A DNA stretch of 24,363 nt from a virus, in IMG/VR virus record IMGVR_UViG_3300050010_000493, positions 1 through 24,363 of that record, one strand, 5' to 3'. The notes beneath the pieces were generated by a model, which was given only the letters and a program-made list of their open reading frames with translations, was not told the origin of the DNA and searched no databases. A program made the position numbers and the translations under genes. Positions 13,783 through 21,348 of this stretch are shown here, piece by piece. Positions within the stretch are counted from its first letter, which is position 1. Each line of letters opens with the position of its first letter.

Positions 13783-16700
13783 GCAACGTATTTGGCGGGG
13801 GCGGTAGCAACACGCCCGACAAACTATTCGGGGTAAAGGTCAACAGCTCCGAACTCGGCAAGCCTGTCACCTGGATAATGGGCTGCATAAAAACCAACCA
13901 GCAAATCCTCTGGGAAGACGGGTTCAGTTCGCAGGCAGTAAGCAGCGGCGGCAAAGGAGGAGGCAAAGGCAGCTCTAGCGACATTTATTCCGTCAACCTG
14001 ATCGCCGGTCTTTCCGCTGGTCCCATCTCTGGCATCGGCGATGTGTGGTCGGGTCAGTCGTGGCTGGGTTCACCAAAGGCGTATGAGAGTTACACTATCG
14101 CATCTCCGTCTTACACGTACACACCCACCAACGCCAGTGCGCTAACCAACGATTATGGGGTCACACCCACCAGCACCTACTCCGCCAACTACAATGATTA
14201 CTCCTCGCCAGGCTCAACGACCGTCAGCAACACCACCTCGGTGCCCTTCAAGAAGGTCAGCTACGGCACAACGCTGACCACGGGCACCTACAGCGTCAAC
14301 CCCTCTACGGGCGCGTACAACTACTCCTCCGCCGACGTTGGCAAGACAGTCCAAATGGCTTACAGTTATCTGCTGACGACCATCAACAACCAAGAGACCG
14401 ACATCGTACCGGCGGGTAAGGCCATTATGGTCGGAGGCAACTTCGCCTTCAACGCCGATCTCGGCGTGGTGTATGCGGGCACTGGAGCCAACTCGGGTAC
14501 CGCTCTCAGCAAGGTGAGTGGAACTCCGACCGCCATTGGGACTTATGCACAAACCGGCTCGGCACCGGCTACGTACAAGTTTGCATCAGGTGACGTCGGC
14601 GCCGAAGTCACCCTCACCTTCCAAATTAACAACCCCGGCGCTGTAGGACAGAGCGAATCCACGATGCTGGATTTCACGCTGGCTACAGGCAACATAGGGC
14701 AGTCTCCTTACAGCTTTCTGTCCGGCAGCTACCCTGGTGCGGCCCTCGGCTACAGTGGGATTGCCACTGTGCTCTACGAGCCGATGGATTTGGGGTCGGG
14801 TGGGGAGGTGCAGGAAAACAGTTTCGAGGTGATTACACCGGACATCTATGGCGGCGTCTATGCCAACGGCGCGGCAATCCTGGATTGCAATCCAGTTCAA
14901 TGCATGACCCGCGTGCTCACGGATACGGCGCAGGGACTCGGTGTTGGGGCTATCCCTTTCCCGGCAGCCTTCATCGACAACGGCCCCGGCGGTACATGGG
15001 GCGCACCTGGCACGGCAAGCGTGCAGAGTGTTGGAGCCACGGCCTGGAATTGGTTTGCTGCAAACAACTTCTTCATCAGCCCGTCGTTAGACTCGCAAGA
15101 CACCGCCGACTCCACCATGAGCAAGTGGCTTGAGGCTGGCATGTGCGCATCCTTCGTGAGCGAGGGCCTGCTCAAGCTCGTACCTTACGGCGACACAACC
15201 ACGGCGGCCAATGGTTGCACATGGACTGCGCCCACTACTTATGTGGCTGCGTTGGATGATACCTGCTTCGTGGCCAAGGAGGGCGCCGATCCAGTCAGCA
15301 TCAAGCGTTCCGCCTGGCAGGATGCTTTCAATTGCGTGCAGGTGCAGTGGGACAATCGCGCCAATCAATACGCCAAAGAAATCACTGAGGAGAGCGACCA
15401 AAGTCTGATCAATCGCTACGGCTCGCGCATCGAAGACCCGCAAGACTGGGGCTTTGTTCATACACTTCTGGCTGCTACGTTTGCTGCAAACATGCGCTTG
15501 AAGCATGGCACCTATGTCCGCAACACGTATGAGTTCACGCTGCCCTTCATCTATTCCTACTTGGAGCCGATGGACTTAGTGACGCTCACCACGTCCAGCG
15601 TGTGGGCCCAGGGCATCTCCAACACCAACCTCGGAGTCACCAACCTCCCGGTCCGCATCACCAAGATCGTCGATGATCCAATCGAGGGCCTGAAGATCGA
15701 GGCGGAGGATTATCCGTTTGGTGCTGGTTGCGCAACGCTTTATAACAAGGGCCAGTCGGCTGGCGAGGTAGTCTCCAATGCTTATGCGTCGCCGGGTACA
15801 TCGGAGGTCGTACTCTTTGAGGCCGCTGGACGCCTGACTGGATACCAGGGGAACCAGCTATGGATCGGAGCCTGTGGCACCGGCGAAAACTACGGATCAA
15901 CCAACGTGTATGTCTCGCAGGATGGAACCAAGTATTCGCAAATCGCGCAACTGACCACACCGAGTGTGATTGGCGAACTGGCCGCTGCCTTCCCTGTGAC
16001 CGCCGACCCCGACACCACGAGTTCGCTGGTAGTCCAGCTATGCGAAAACAGTGGCCCTCTCGCCTCGGGCACCACGGCGGCTGCTGACAGCGACTCCATG
16101 ATTTGCTACGTCGATGGTGAGGTCGTCAGCTACTCGGCTGCCACGGTCACCGGTCAAAACACATATACGATGGGCAGTTACATTCGTCGTGGACAGCTTG
16201 GCACCACGATCGGCTCCCATGCGATCGGCTCGTTGTTCATGCGCCTCGATGGTTCCATCTTCAAATACACCTATGACCCGCTGTGGCAAGGCAAAACGAT
16301 TTATCTGAAGTTTCAGGCGGTCAACAACTTCGGCAACAACCCGCAGCCATTATCAAACCTGGCGGCTGTCTCATTCACTCTCAAATCGACCAACAGCGGC
16401 GCTGTCTCTGCCTCCTCTGGATTGCTGATGACTGGCACCCCAGGCAACACGGTATCCGCGATCGACAGCACCGTGAACGTATTGCAAGGTTCTTCAGGCA
16501 TCAACAATGTTCCGCCGGGTTATGTACTTGTCAACAACACGGGCAGCACGGGCGCTCCGGTGTGGACACCCATCACATCGGTGCCTGGCGTGGGTGGCGG
16601 AAGCAGCCTCACGGTTAAAAACATATCAGCCAACTGGAGTCCCAACGCGGGAGATTGCGATTTAGTCACTACGACAAGCGGTAACTTGACTGCAACCTTC

Positions 16701-16886
16701 CCTCTGGCGGCTTCAAACGTCAATGGTCAGATTGTCGTCTGCAAAATTTCCTCGGACGCTAACACCATCACCATCGTCGGCAGTGGCGGCGACACAATCC
16801 GGAACGGTGCGAGTCTCACCATCCAATATCAATTCTCGTCTTGCACGTTCGTCAGCAATGGCGTCAACGGTTGGGACCTGATCTAA
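13779..16886 (+). CDS. Large tail tip / host specificity protein (GTA g15 or J-like)
   Basis: This 1035-aa protein closes the tail end. The N-terminus has the family pattern: GKPVTWIMGCIKTNQQILWEDGF split by normal spacing, a Gly/Lys linker (GGKGGGKGSSS), then YSVNLIAGLSAGPISGIGDVW. Two copies of a small beta domain ending in a YxY..ADVGKTVQM-like strand (residues about 157-200 and 218-284) are inserted early. The middle part contains the phage tail fold with PYSFLSGSYPGAALGYSG and further structural strands. The last 100 residues (from SLTVKNISANWSPNAGD) look like a fibre-end beta domain. It probably contacts the outer membrane receptor and holds the fibres. It overlaps the peptidase gene by four bases. 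Confidence 0.85.
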   Translation: MSNVFGGGGSNTPDKLFGVKVNSSELGKPVTWIMGCIKTNQQILWEDGFSSQAVSSGGKGGGKGSSSDIYSVNLIAGLSAGPISGIGDVWSGQSWLGSPKAYESYTIASPSYTYTPTNASALTNDYGVTPTSTYSANYNDYSSPGSTTVSNTTSVPFKKVSYGTTLTTGTYSVNPSTGAYNYSSADVGKTVQMAYSYLLTTINNQETDIVPAGKAIMVGGNFAFNADLGVVYAGTGANSGTALSKVSGTPTAIGTYAQTGSAPATYKFASGDVGAEVTLTFQINNPGAVGQSESTMLDFTLATGNIGQSPYSFLSGSYPGAALGYSGIATVLYEPMDLGSGGEVQENSFEVITPDIYGGVYANGAAILDCNPVQCMTRVLTDTAQGLGVGAIPFPAAFIDNGPGGTWGAPGTASVQSVGATAWNWFAANNFFISPSLDSQDTADSTMSKWLEAGMCASFVSEGLLKLVPYGDTTTAANGCTWTAPTTYVAALDDTCFVAKEGADPVSIKRSAWQDAFNCVQVQWDNRANQYAKEITEESDQSLINRYGSRIEDPQDWGFVHTLLAATFAANMRLKHGTYVRNTYEFTLPFIYSYLEPMDLVTLTTSSVWAQGISNTNLGVTNLPVRITKIVDDPIEGLKIEAEDYPFGAGCATLYNKGQSAGEVVSNAYASPGTSEVVLFEAAGRLTGYQGNQLWIGACGTGENYGSTNVYVSQDGTKYSQIAQLTTPSVIGELAAAFPVTADPDTTSSLVVQLCENSGPLASGTTAAADSDSMICYVDGEVVSYSAATVTGQNTYTMGSYIRRGQLGTTIGSHAIGSLFMRLDGSIFKYTYDPLWQGKTIYLKFQAVNNFGNNPQPLSNLAAVSFTLKSTNSGAVSASSGLLMTGTPGNTVSAIDSTVNVLQGSSGINNVPPGYVLVNNTGSTGAPVWTPITSVPGVGGGSSLTVKNISANWSPNAGDCDLVTTTSGNLTATFPLAASNVNGQIVVCKISSDANTITIVGSGGDTIRNGASLTIQYQFSSCTFVSNGVNGWDLI

Positions 16887-16923
16887 CGAACGAACTTTCA
16901 GACTCATAAGTAGGAGCTACATC

Positions 16924-19900
16924 ATGAGCGTTTTTGAAACGATCAATCAGGGAACTCCGGGAACCAATGCTACGGCATGGCCGGTTGAACTCACAGACGG
17001 CACAAACATCCTGGGCACGCCCACCCATCCTGTGAAGACCGATCCAACGGGCACAACGACACAGCCGGTCAGCGGTACGGTCGCTGTGTCTGGAGTAGCC
17101 GGTACGGTCGCCGTCACGGAGTCGGGCACATGGACTGTAACTGCCACGCAGCCAACAGCAGCCAACTTGAATGTCACGGCAGCTCAGCCGACAGCAGCGA
17201 ACCTCAACGCCACTGCTGTGCAAGGTGGAACCTGGACGCATCGCAACCAGGATGGCTCTGGGAACGCTCTCACCTCTACGTCGGGCGCGTTGGACAACAA
17301 CATCAAGACCATCGGAGGCACAGCCCCATCGACTGGCACCGGCGTCTCCGGAGCTGGCATTCCCCGCGTCACGGTATCCAACGACTCTGCGGTCAAGCTA
17401 TGGAACGGAACCAACACCTTGGCCGTGGACAGTACTGGTGCGGCCAATGCCAACATCACGGAGGTTGGTGGTTTCCCGTTGAGCCTCGGCCAGAAGACCA
17501 TGAGCCAGTCTCTCCCCGTTGCTTTTTCCTCCGACCAAACGCTAACCGTAAACGTCGGCGCCGTGTACAACAACCAGACCGGGACAATCTCCAGTGGTGC
17601 AGTCCCGACAACCGCTGGTGGCGCACTGACCATCCTCTCGGGCGTGTTTACGTGGTCCACGTTGGTTCTCAACTTTGTCCCAAGCGGCACGATTTCATTC
17701 GGTGGTGAATTCCAGGTTGAAGGATCGATCGACAGCATCAACTGGACGCCGCTGACGGGCACCCTCCTGTCGTCGAATCCGCAGCAGATCACCCAGTACC
17801 TGTCCACCAACTTCTCGATGATCTCTGCCCGCTACAACCTGGCGGGCTTCCCGTACGTCCGCATTCACACGATCGCTGGATTCTCCGGAACCATCAACGT
17901 GGAGTACGCACTCACCACGGCTCTCGGCGATGAGACGAGCTTCAGCAAAACGGAATTGATCGATGCGAGTGGCGCCGCAGTGACGCTCCCGACCCCAACC
18001 CAATACACGGATGGGGCAATGCCCTCCGGCGTACTCTACCAGTCGGGCTCGACGACGTTTACAGCCGTGGCGGATGGCAACCAGTGGATGGCGAGCCCCG
18101 TTTACGTGCTGCCCAAGTCCCCCGTCATCGGTGACACGCTGGTGGTTGCGCTGGTGGCGTTCGGGCCCAACGGCACCTCCCTGACTACGGCAAAACTTTC
18201 TGGCATGAGCCTCGTCGACTCGAACAATATCTCGTACGCGCCCGCAGCACTCTACGACTGCACGACAACCAAGTTTGGTGAAGCCGTCATCCTGTTCACC
18301 GTGCCCGTGACTCAGCTCGACTCTGAAAACAACCTGGGTTTCATAGCTGTCTGCTCCGCCATCTGCCCGACGAGCCTGTCCATCTTTGCCCACGAACTCC
18401 AAAACGTAAGCATCGGTACCTTGTCTTGTGGCCACACCACGGGCTCTTCGGGCAGCTCACTCACACCGTTGGCATCGGCTGTGGGCAACTTCCCAGTTAC
18501 ACTGTTGGTCACCCAGACGAGTGGTAACCTCCAGCCCATCGTCCCGGCTTATGCCCAATCGCAATTTGTGGACTCAGCGTATTGGGGCATCACGGGTTCG
18601 AGTTTTAACGCGATCACCTATGGGTCAGTCACGAACCAAGGATATGATCTCTTTGCTGTCGCGGCCCCTATTGTCTCGAAGGGCACGTTGATGATGGGGC
18701 AGGCCTTCGGCACCGCGCAATTTTTGCCACTTAATGTCTCAACAACCGGAGTGCTGAATACTTCAACCACGATCGTAGGAACTGTCCCGGTTGCTGCCAG
18801 CCAGAGTGGCACCTGGACGATGACCAACCCGTCCGTCGGCAGCACTGGATCAGCGGTCCCAACCTCGGCTACCCTGGTTGGCACCAAAGGTTCGACCGGG
18901 AATCTAACAGACTTGCTTTCTGACACGAGTGGCAACCTGCTGGTCAACATTGCTGCGGGTGGCGTCAGCTCCAACGCCGCTGCCGCTGCCACGGCTGCAG
19001 TCGTGCCCGCCGCCGCAAGTTACACGGGTATCAATATCGCGGGTAACTTGGTGGGGCAAACAGGCCTCTCCCTCACGAACTCAAAGGCTGCGGCTGTTGC
19101 GATTGTGGATGCCAACGGAAACCAAATCACCAGCTTCGGCGGTGGCACGCAATATATCCAAAATGGTGTATCAACCACCCCCACCGGCACGGTTGCCATG
19201 GGGTTATGCTCCTCCAACAATGGCATCGAGGCACTGTCAGTAGACACGACCGGCCACCTCAACGCCAACATCATCAATACGCCCAGCGTCACAGTCAGTG
19301 GCACTCCCAGCGTCACTATCAGCGGTTCTCCCACAATCACTGGCACGGTCAAAAACCAGGATGGTTCAGGCAACGCCTTAACCAGCACGAGCGGCGCCCT
19401 CAATGTAAACGTCACTGGTGGCGCCACCTCCGGGACTCAGTATGTCGCAGGGGCAGCCGCCGCCACACCTACTGGCACCGTAGCAATGGGCTGGGATGGA
19501 ACGGATGTCCGGGCCATAAGCACCACCACCACTGGCATCCAGAACGTAACAGGGACGGTCGCGTTGAGTGCGCCCGTCGGAATCACAGGATCGACTGGTT
19601 CGATCCTTGACGCCACCCAAGGTGCCGCAGCTCCGGCCAACATCCTGCAGGTGGGTGGCGTCTATAACTCGACTGCCCCTACCCTGGCCACTGGTAAACT
19701 CACCGCGCTGCAAACGGATATTGCTGGCGACTTGAAGGTGAGCCTTGCGGCGACGAGTGTGACTCTACCAGTTAGCATCCTGTCTGGCAGCACGGCACTA
19801 ACAAACACCAGCGGCGCGTTAAACGTCACCCTCCAGTCTGGCAGCACGGCATTGACAAACACCAGTGGTGCGCTCAACGTCAACGTCACCAACAGCTCAA

Positions 19901-20478
19901 GCGGGAGCAACGCAGCGGCGTCGGCCACAGGCTCCGCTGTTCCGGCCAACGCAGGGTACACGGGAGTCATCAACCCGAGTGGCAACCTGGTGGGATTGCC
20001 CGGGTACACCGATGAGGGAGTCGCAGGCAGCACGGGAACTCAGATCGGCGTTATGGGCATGATGCTCCAGCAAAGTGGCGGAAACTACGCCTGGGCTGAG
20101 AGGTGCGATGCGAACGGAAGTCATATTGTTACTCCTGCCCCATCCACGTACGCTGTTTGTACTTTATCCTCCCAGTTCATTAACGTTTCAGGAGCGGCGA
20201 TATGTATCAAAGCTTCCGCTGGCAACCTCTACGGCCTCTCACTCTACAGCATCGCTGCGAGCCCGATCTTTGTCGAGTTTTTCAACGTCGCTTCGGCTCC
20301 AACATTGGGCACGTCCACGGTTGTGTTCAGCGTTGTGATCCCAGCGTCGGGGAGCATCGTGATTCCACCCTATTTCGCATTGATGAACTTCTCGACCGGG
20401 ATTGGCTTCGCGGTGACAACAGCGCAGGGTGGCACGTCCACGTCCACAGCGGTGACGGGGATGATTTTCTACAAGTGA
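16924..20478 (+). CDS. Very long repetitive fibre-like structural protein
   Basis: This 1184-aa protein is rich in Thr, Ser, Gly, Ala and Val with almost no charged residues, typical of beta-rich fibre or surface proteins. A strong TAGGAG precedes ATG 16924. Repeated modules include AAQPTAANLN in tandem near residue 80, NQDGSGNALTSTSGAL at residues 108 and 811, TPTGTVAMG twice, an AAA...VPA..SYTGI..GNLVG block twice (near 684 and 998), VSGTPSVTISGSP runs, and the 18-residue SGSTALTNTSGALNV repeat near 954. Residues about 200-600 are less repetitive and may hold globular domains. The last 120 residues form a compact hydrophobic beta-rich end. Position after the tip protein suggests a side or tip fibre. 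No catalytic motif is visible. Confidence 0.75.
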   Translation: MSVFETINQGTPGTNATAWPVELTDGTNILGTPTHPVKTDPTGTTTQPVSGTVAVSGVAGTVAVTESGTWTVTATQPTAANLNVTAAQPTAANLNATAVQGGTWTHRNQDGSGNALTSTSGALDNNIKTIGGTAPSTGTGVSGAGIPRVTVSNDSAVKLWNGTNTLAVDSTGAANANITEVGGFPLSLGQKTMSQSLPVAFSSDQTLTVNVGAVYNNQTGTISSGAVPTTAGGALTILSGVFTWSTLVLNFVPSGTISFGGEFQVEGSIDSINWTPLTGTLLSSNPQQITQYLSTNFSMISARYNLAGFPYVRIHTIAGFSGTINVEYALTTALGDETSFSKTELIDASGAAVTLPTPTQYTDGAMPSGVLYQSGSTTFTAVADGNQWMASPVYVLPKSPVIGDTLVVALVAFGPNGTSLTTAKLSGMSLVDSNNISYAPAALYDCTTTKFGEAVILFTVPVTQLDSENNLGFIAVCSAICPTSLSIFAHELQNVSIGTLSCGHTTGSSGSSLTPLASAVGNFPVTLLVTQTSGNLQPIVPAYAQSQFVDSAYWGITGSSFNAITYGSVTNQGYDLFAVAAPIVSKGTLMMGQAFGTAQFLPLNVSTTGVLNTSTTIVGTVPVAASQSGTWTMTNPSVGSTGSAVPTSATLVGTKGSTGNLTDLLSDTSGNLLVNIAAGGVSSNAAAAATAAVVPAAASYTGINIAGNLVGQTGLSLTNSKAAAVAIVDANGNQITSFGGGTQYIQNGVSTTPTGTVAMGLCSSNNGIEALSVDTTGHLNANIINTPSVTVSGTPSVTISGSPTITGTVKNQDGSGNALTSTSGALNVNVTGGATSGTQYVAGAAAATPTGTVAMGWDGTDVRAISTTTTGIQNVTGTVALSAPVGITGSTGSILDATQGAAAPANILQVGGVYNSTAPTLATGKLTALQTDIAGDLKVSLAATSVTLPVSILSGSTALTNTSGALNVTLQSGSTALTNTSGALNVNVTNSSSGSNAAASATGSAVPANAGYTGVINPSGNLVGLPGYTDEGVAGSTGTQIGVMGMMLQQSGGNYAWAERCDANGSHIVTPAPSTYAVCTLSSQFINVSGAAICIKASAGNLYGLSLYSIAASPIFVEFFNVASAPTLGTSTVVFSVVIPASGSIVIPPYFALMNFSTGIGFAVTTAQGGTSTSTAVTGMIFYK
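19783..19890 (+). repeat. 54-bp tandem repeat inside the fibre-like gene
   Basis: Two adjacent 54-bp units starting at TCT 19783 and TCT 19837 encode SGSTALTNTSGALNVTLQ and SGSTALTNTSGALNVNVT. Differences are mostly silent third-position changes (CTA/TTG, AGC/AGT, GCG/GCG, TTA/CTC), so the repeat is old enough to have diverged in DNA while the protein was kept. Unequal crossing-over here could change fibre length in steps of 18 residues. Confidence 0.8.
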
Positions 20479-20532
20479 TTTGGACTTCTCAACCTTTTAG
20501 CAGGTACCCACGGGCGCGAAAGAGGGCCATGC

Positions 20533-20922
20533 ATGTTTCAGGAGGCGTTACTTCCCACCATCAACAACTATGGGCCCGCTGTAGGTGCCTCGGTTATATG
20601 CGTTGGCTTGTTCATCTGGTCCCAAATTCAAACCTACCTGATGCGCTCCGATTTAAAAGATCACACAGAGCGCAATGATAAGTCGTTCGCGGATTTGCGA
20701 CAACTTGTCGTCTCCAGCATCGAAACCCAGCGAGTTGTCGCATCCGGATTGGAACGCATCGCCGAAAGCATCCAGCATCAGGCAGACTCGCACAATGCCC
20801 AACTGGATTTTCTGCGAGAGATGTCGGCTGATCAGAAAACGATGCTTGCAAACCAAACGTCAGCGCAAGCCGGGACTCAGCGCCTACTTGAGCAGTTAAT
20901 CGATCGGATCGCCAAAGGGTAA
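20533..20922 (+). CDS. Membrane-anchored coiled-coil protein, possible holin-like or lysis protein
   Basis: This 129-aa protein has one clear membrane segment at residues about 13-34 (VGASVICVGLFIWSQIQTYL). A long charged helical region follows with heptad-like spacing (LRQLVVSSIETQRVVASGL; LERIAESI; LLEQLIDRIAKG). AGAGGG lies six bases before ATG 20533. One N-terminal membrane helix plus a cytoplasmic or periplasmic coil could fit a holin-like or spanin-like lysis protein, or a membrane-docking virion protein. The sequence does not decide. No endolysin gene is visible next to it, which weakens a lysis call. It sits between two fibre genes and its stop is three bases before the next ATG. Confidence 0.75.
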   Translation: MFQEALLPTINNYGPAVGASVICVGLFIWSQIQTYLMRSDLKDHTERNDKSFADLRQLVVSSIETQRVVASGLERIAESIQHQADSHNAQLDFLREMSADQKTMLANQTSAQAGTQRLLEQLIDRIAKG

Positions 20923-20925
20923 CCA

Positions 20926-21348
20926 ATGAGCACTCTCAACTGGACAGGTATGTGGAGCGGCACAAACACCTACAACGTAGGCGATGCCGTGTCGTACCTG
21001 GGGTCCTCCTACGTGGCTGCTGCGGCGAACACTGATGTGACGCCAAACAATAATCCGACCGCGTGGAATCTGCTGGCCGCTGCGGGTGCGGTAGGGCCGC
21101 AAGGTAGCGCTGGTATCAATGGTGCCTCAGGCTCCGGGGTCCCGCAAGGATTGAACTGGCGCGGAGCCTACTCCACTCTCACAAGCTACAACGCCTACGA
21201 TTGTGTCTCGTTTAACAACTCCTCTTACATATGCACGCGCAACGGCGTACTTAATTTAGAGCCAGACAGCAACCCTGCTTACTGGGGAGTCTTGTGCGAG
21301 GGTGGCACTGGTGGTGGCAGTGGTGGTGGCAATGGCAGCGTAGCTTAG
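20926..21348 (+). CDS. N-terminal part of modular tail fibre, ending at an in-frame amber codon
   Basis: This is a 140-aa open frame from ATG 20926, with AAAGGG just upstream. It holds two copies of a carbohydrate-binding-like module of the CBM5/12 type. Residues about 4-54 contain WTGMWSGTNTYNVGDAVSY, SSYVAAAAN and TAWNLL; residues about 75-128 contain LNWRGAYSTLTSYNAYDCV, SSYIC and AYWGVL. Between them is a short collagen-like GPQGSAGINGASGSG linker. A Gly/Ser-rich linker (GGTGGGSGGGNGSVA) runs into TAG 21346. The same frame continues openly for another 862 codons in fibre sequence, so this is not a natural protein end by composition. It could be made as a short product, or as the front of a full fibre if the amber codon is read through. 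Confidence 0.78.
   Translation: MSTLNWTGMWSGTNTYNVGDAVSYLGSSYVAAAANTDVTPNNNPTAWNLLAAAGAVGPQGSAGINGASGSGVPQGLNWRGAYSTLTSYNAYDCVSFNNSSYICTRNGVLNLEPDSNPAYWGVLCEGGTGGGSGGGNGSVA
21346..21348 (+). other. In-frame amber codon interrupting the fibre gene
   Basis: TAG is codon 141 of a 1003-residue-plus frame. The residues after it (GAITGTLTNQADLQTAL) align with a second copy further on, at 21976 (GAITGTLANQTDLSTAL). There the preceding codon is TGG (Trp, 21973-21975). One G-to-A change from TGG explains the stop. Other genes here end in TAG (terminase, tube copy 2, chaperone G), so TAG is not globally reassigned in this genome. Confidence 0.85.

Noticed and set aside
17695-18435. A 246-codon minus-strand open frame inside the fibre-like gene
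   Set aside because: Its Arg/Gly/Val/Asp-rich composition is typical of an antisense shadow of a GC-rich low-charge gene, and no operon context exists on that strand.
21346-21348. General reassignment of TAG to an amino acid in this genome
   Set aside because: Terminase, tube copy 2 and chaperone G all end at TAG at natural family ends.
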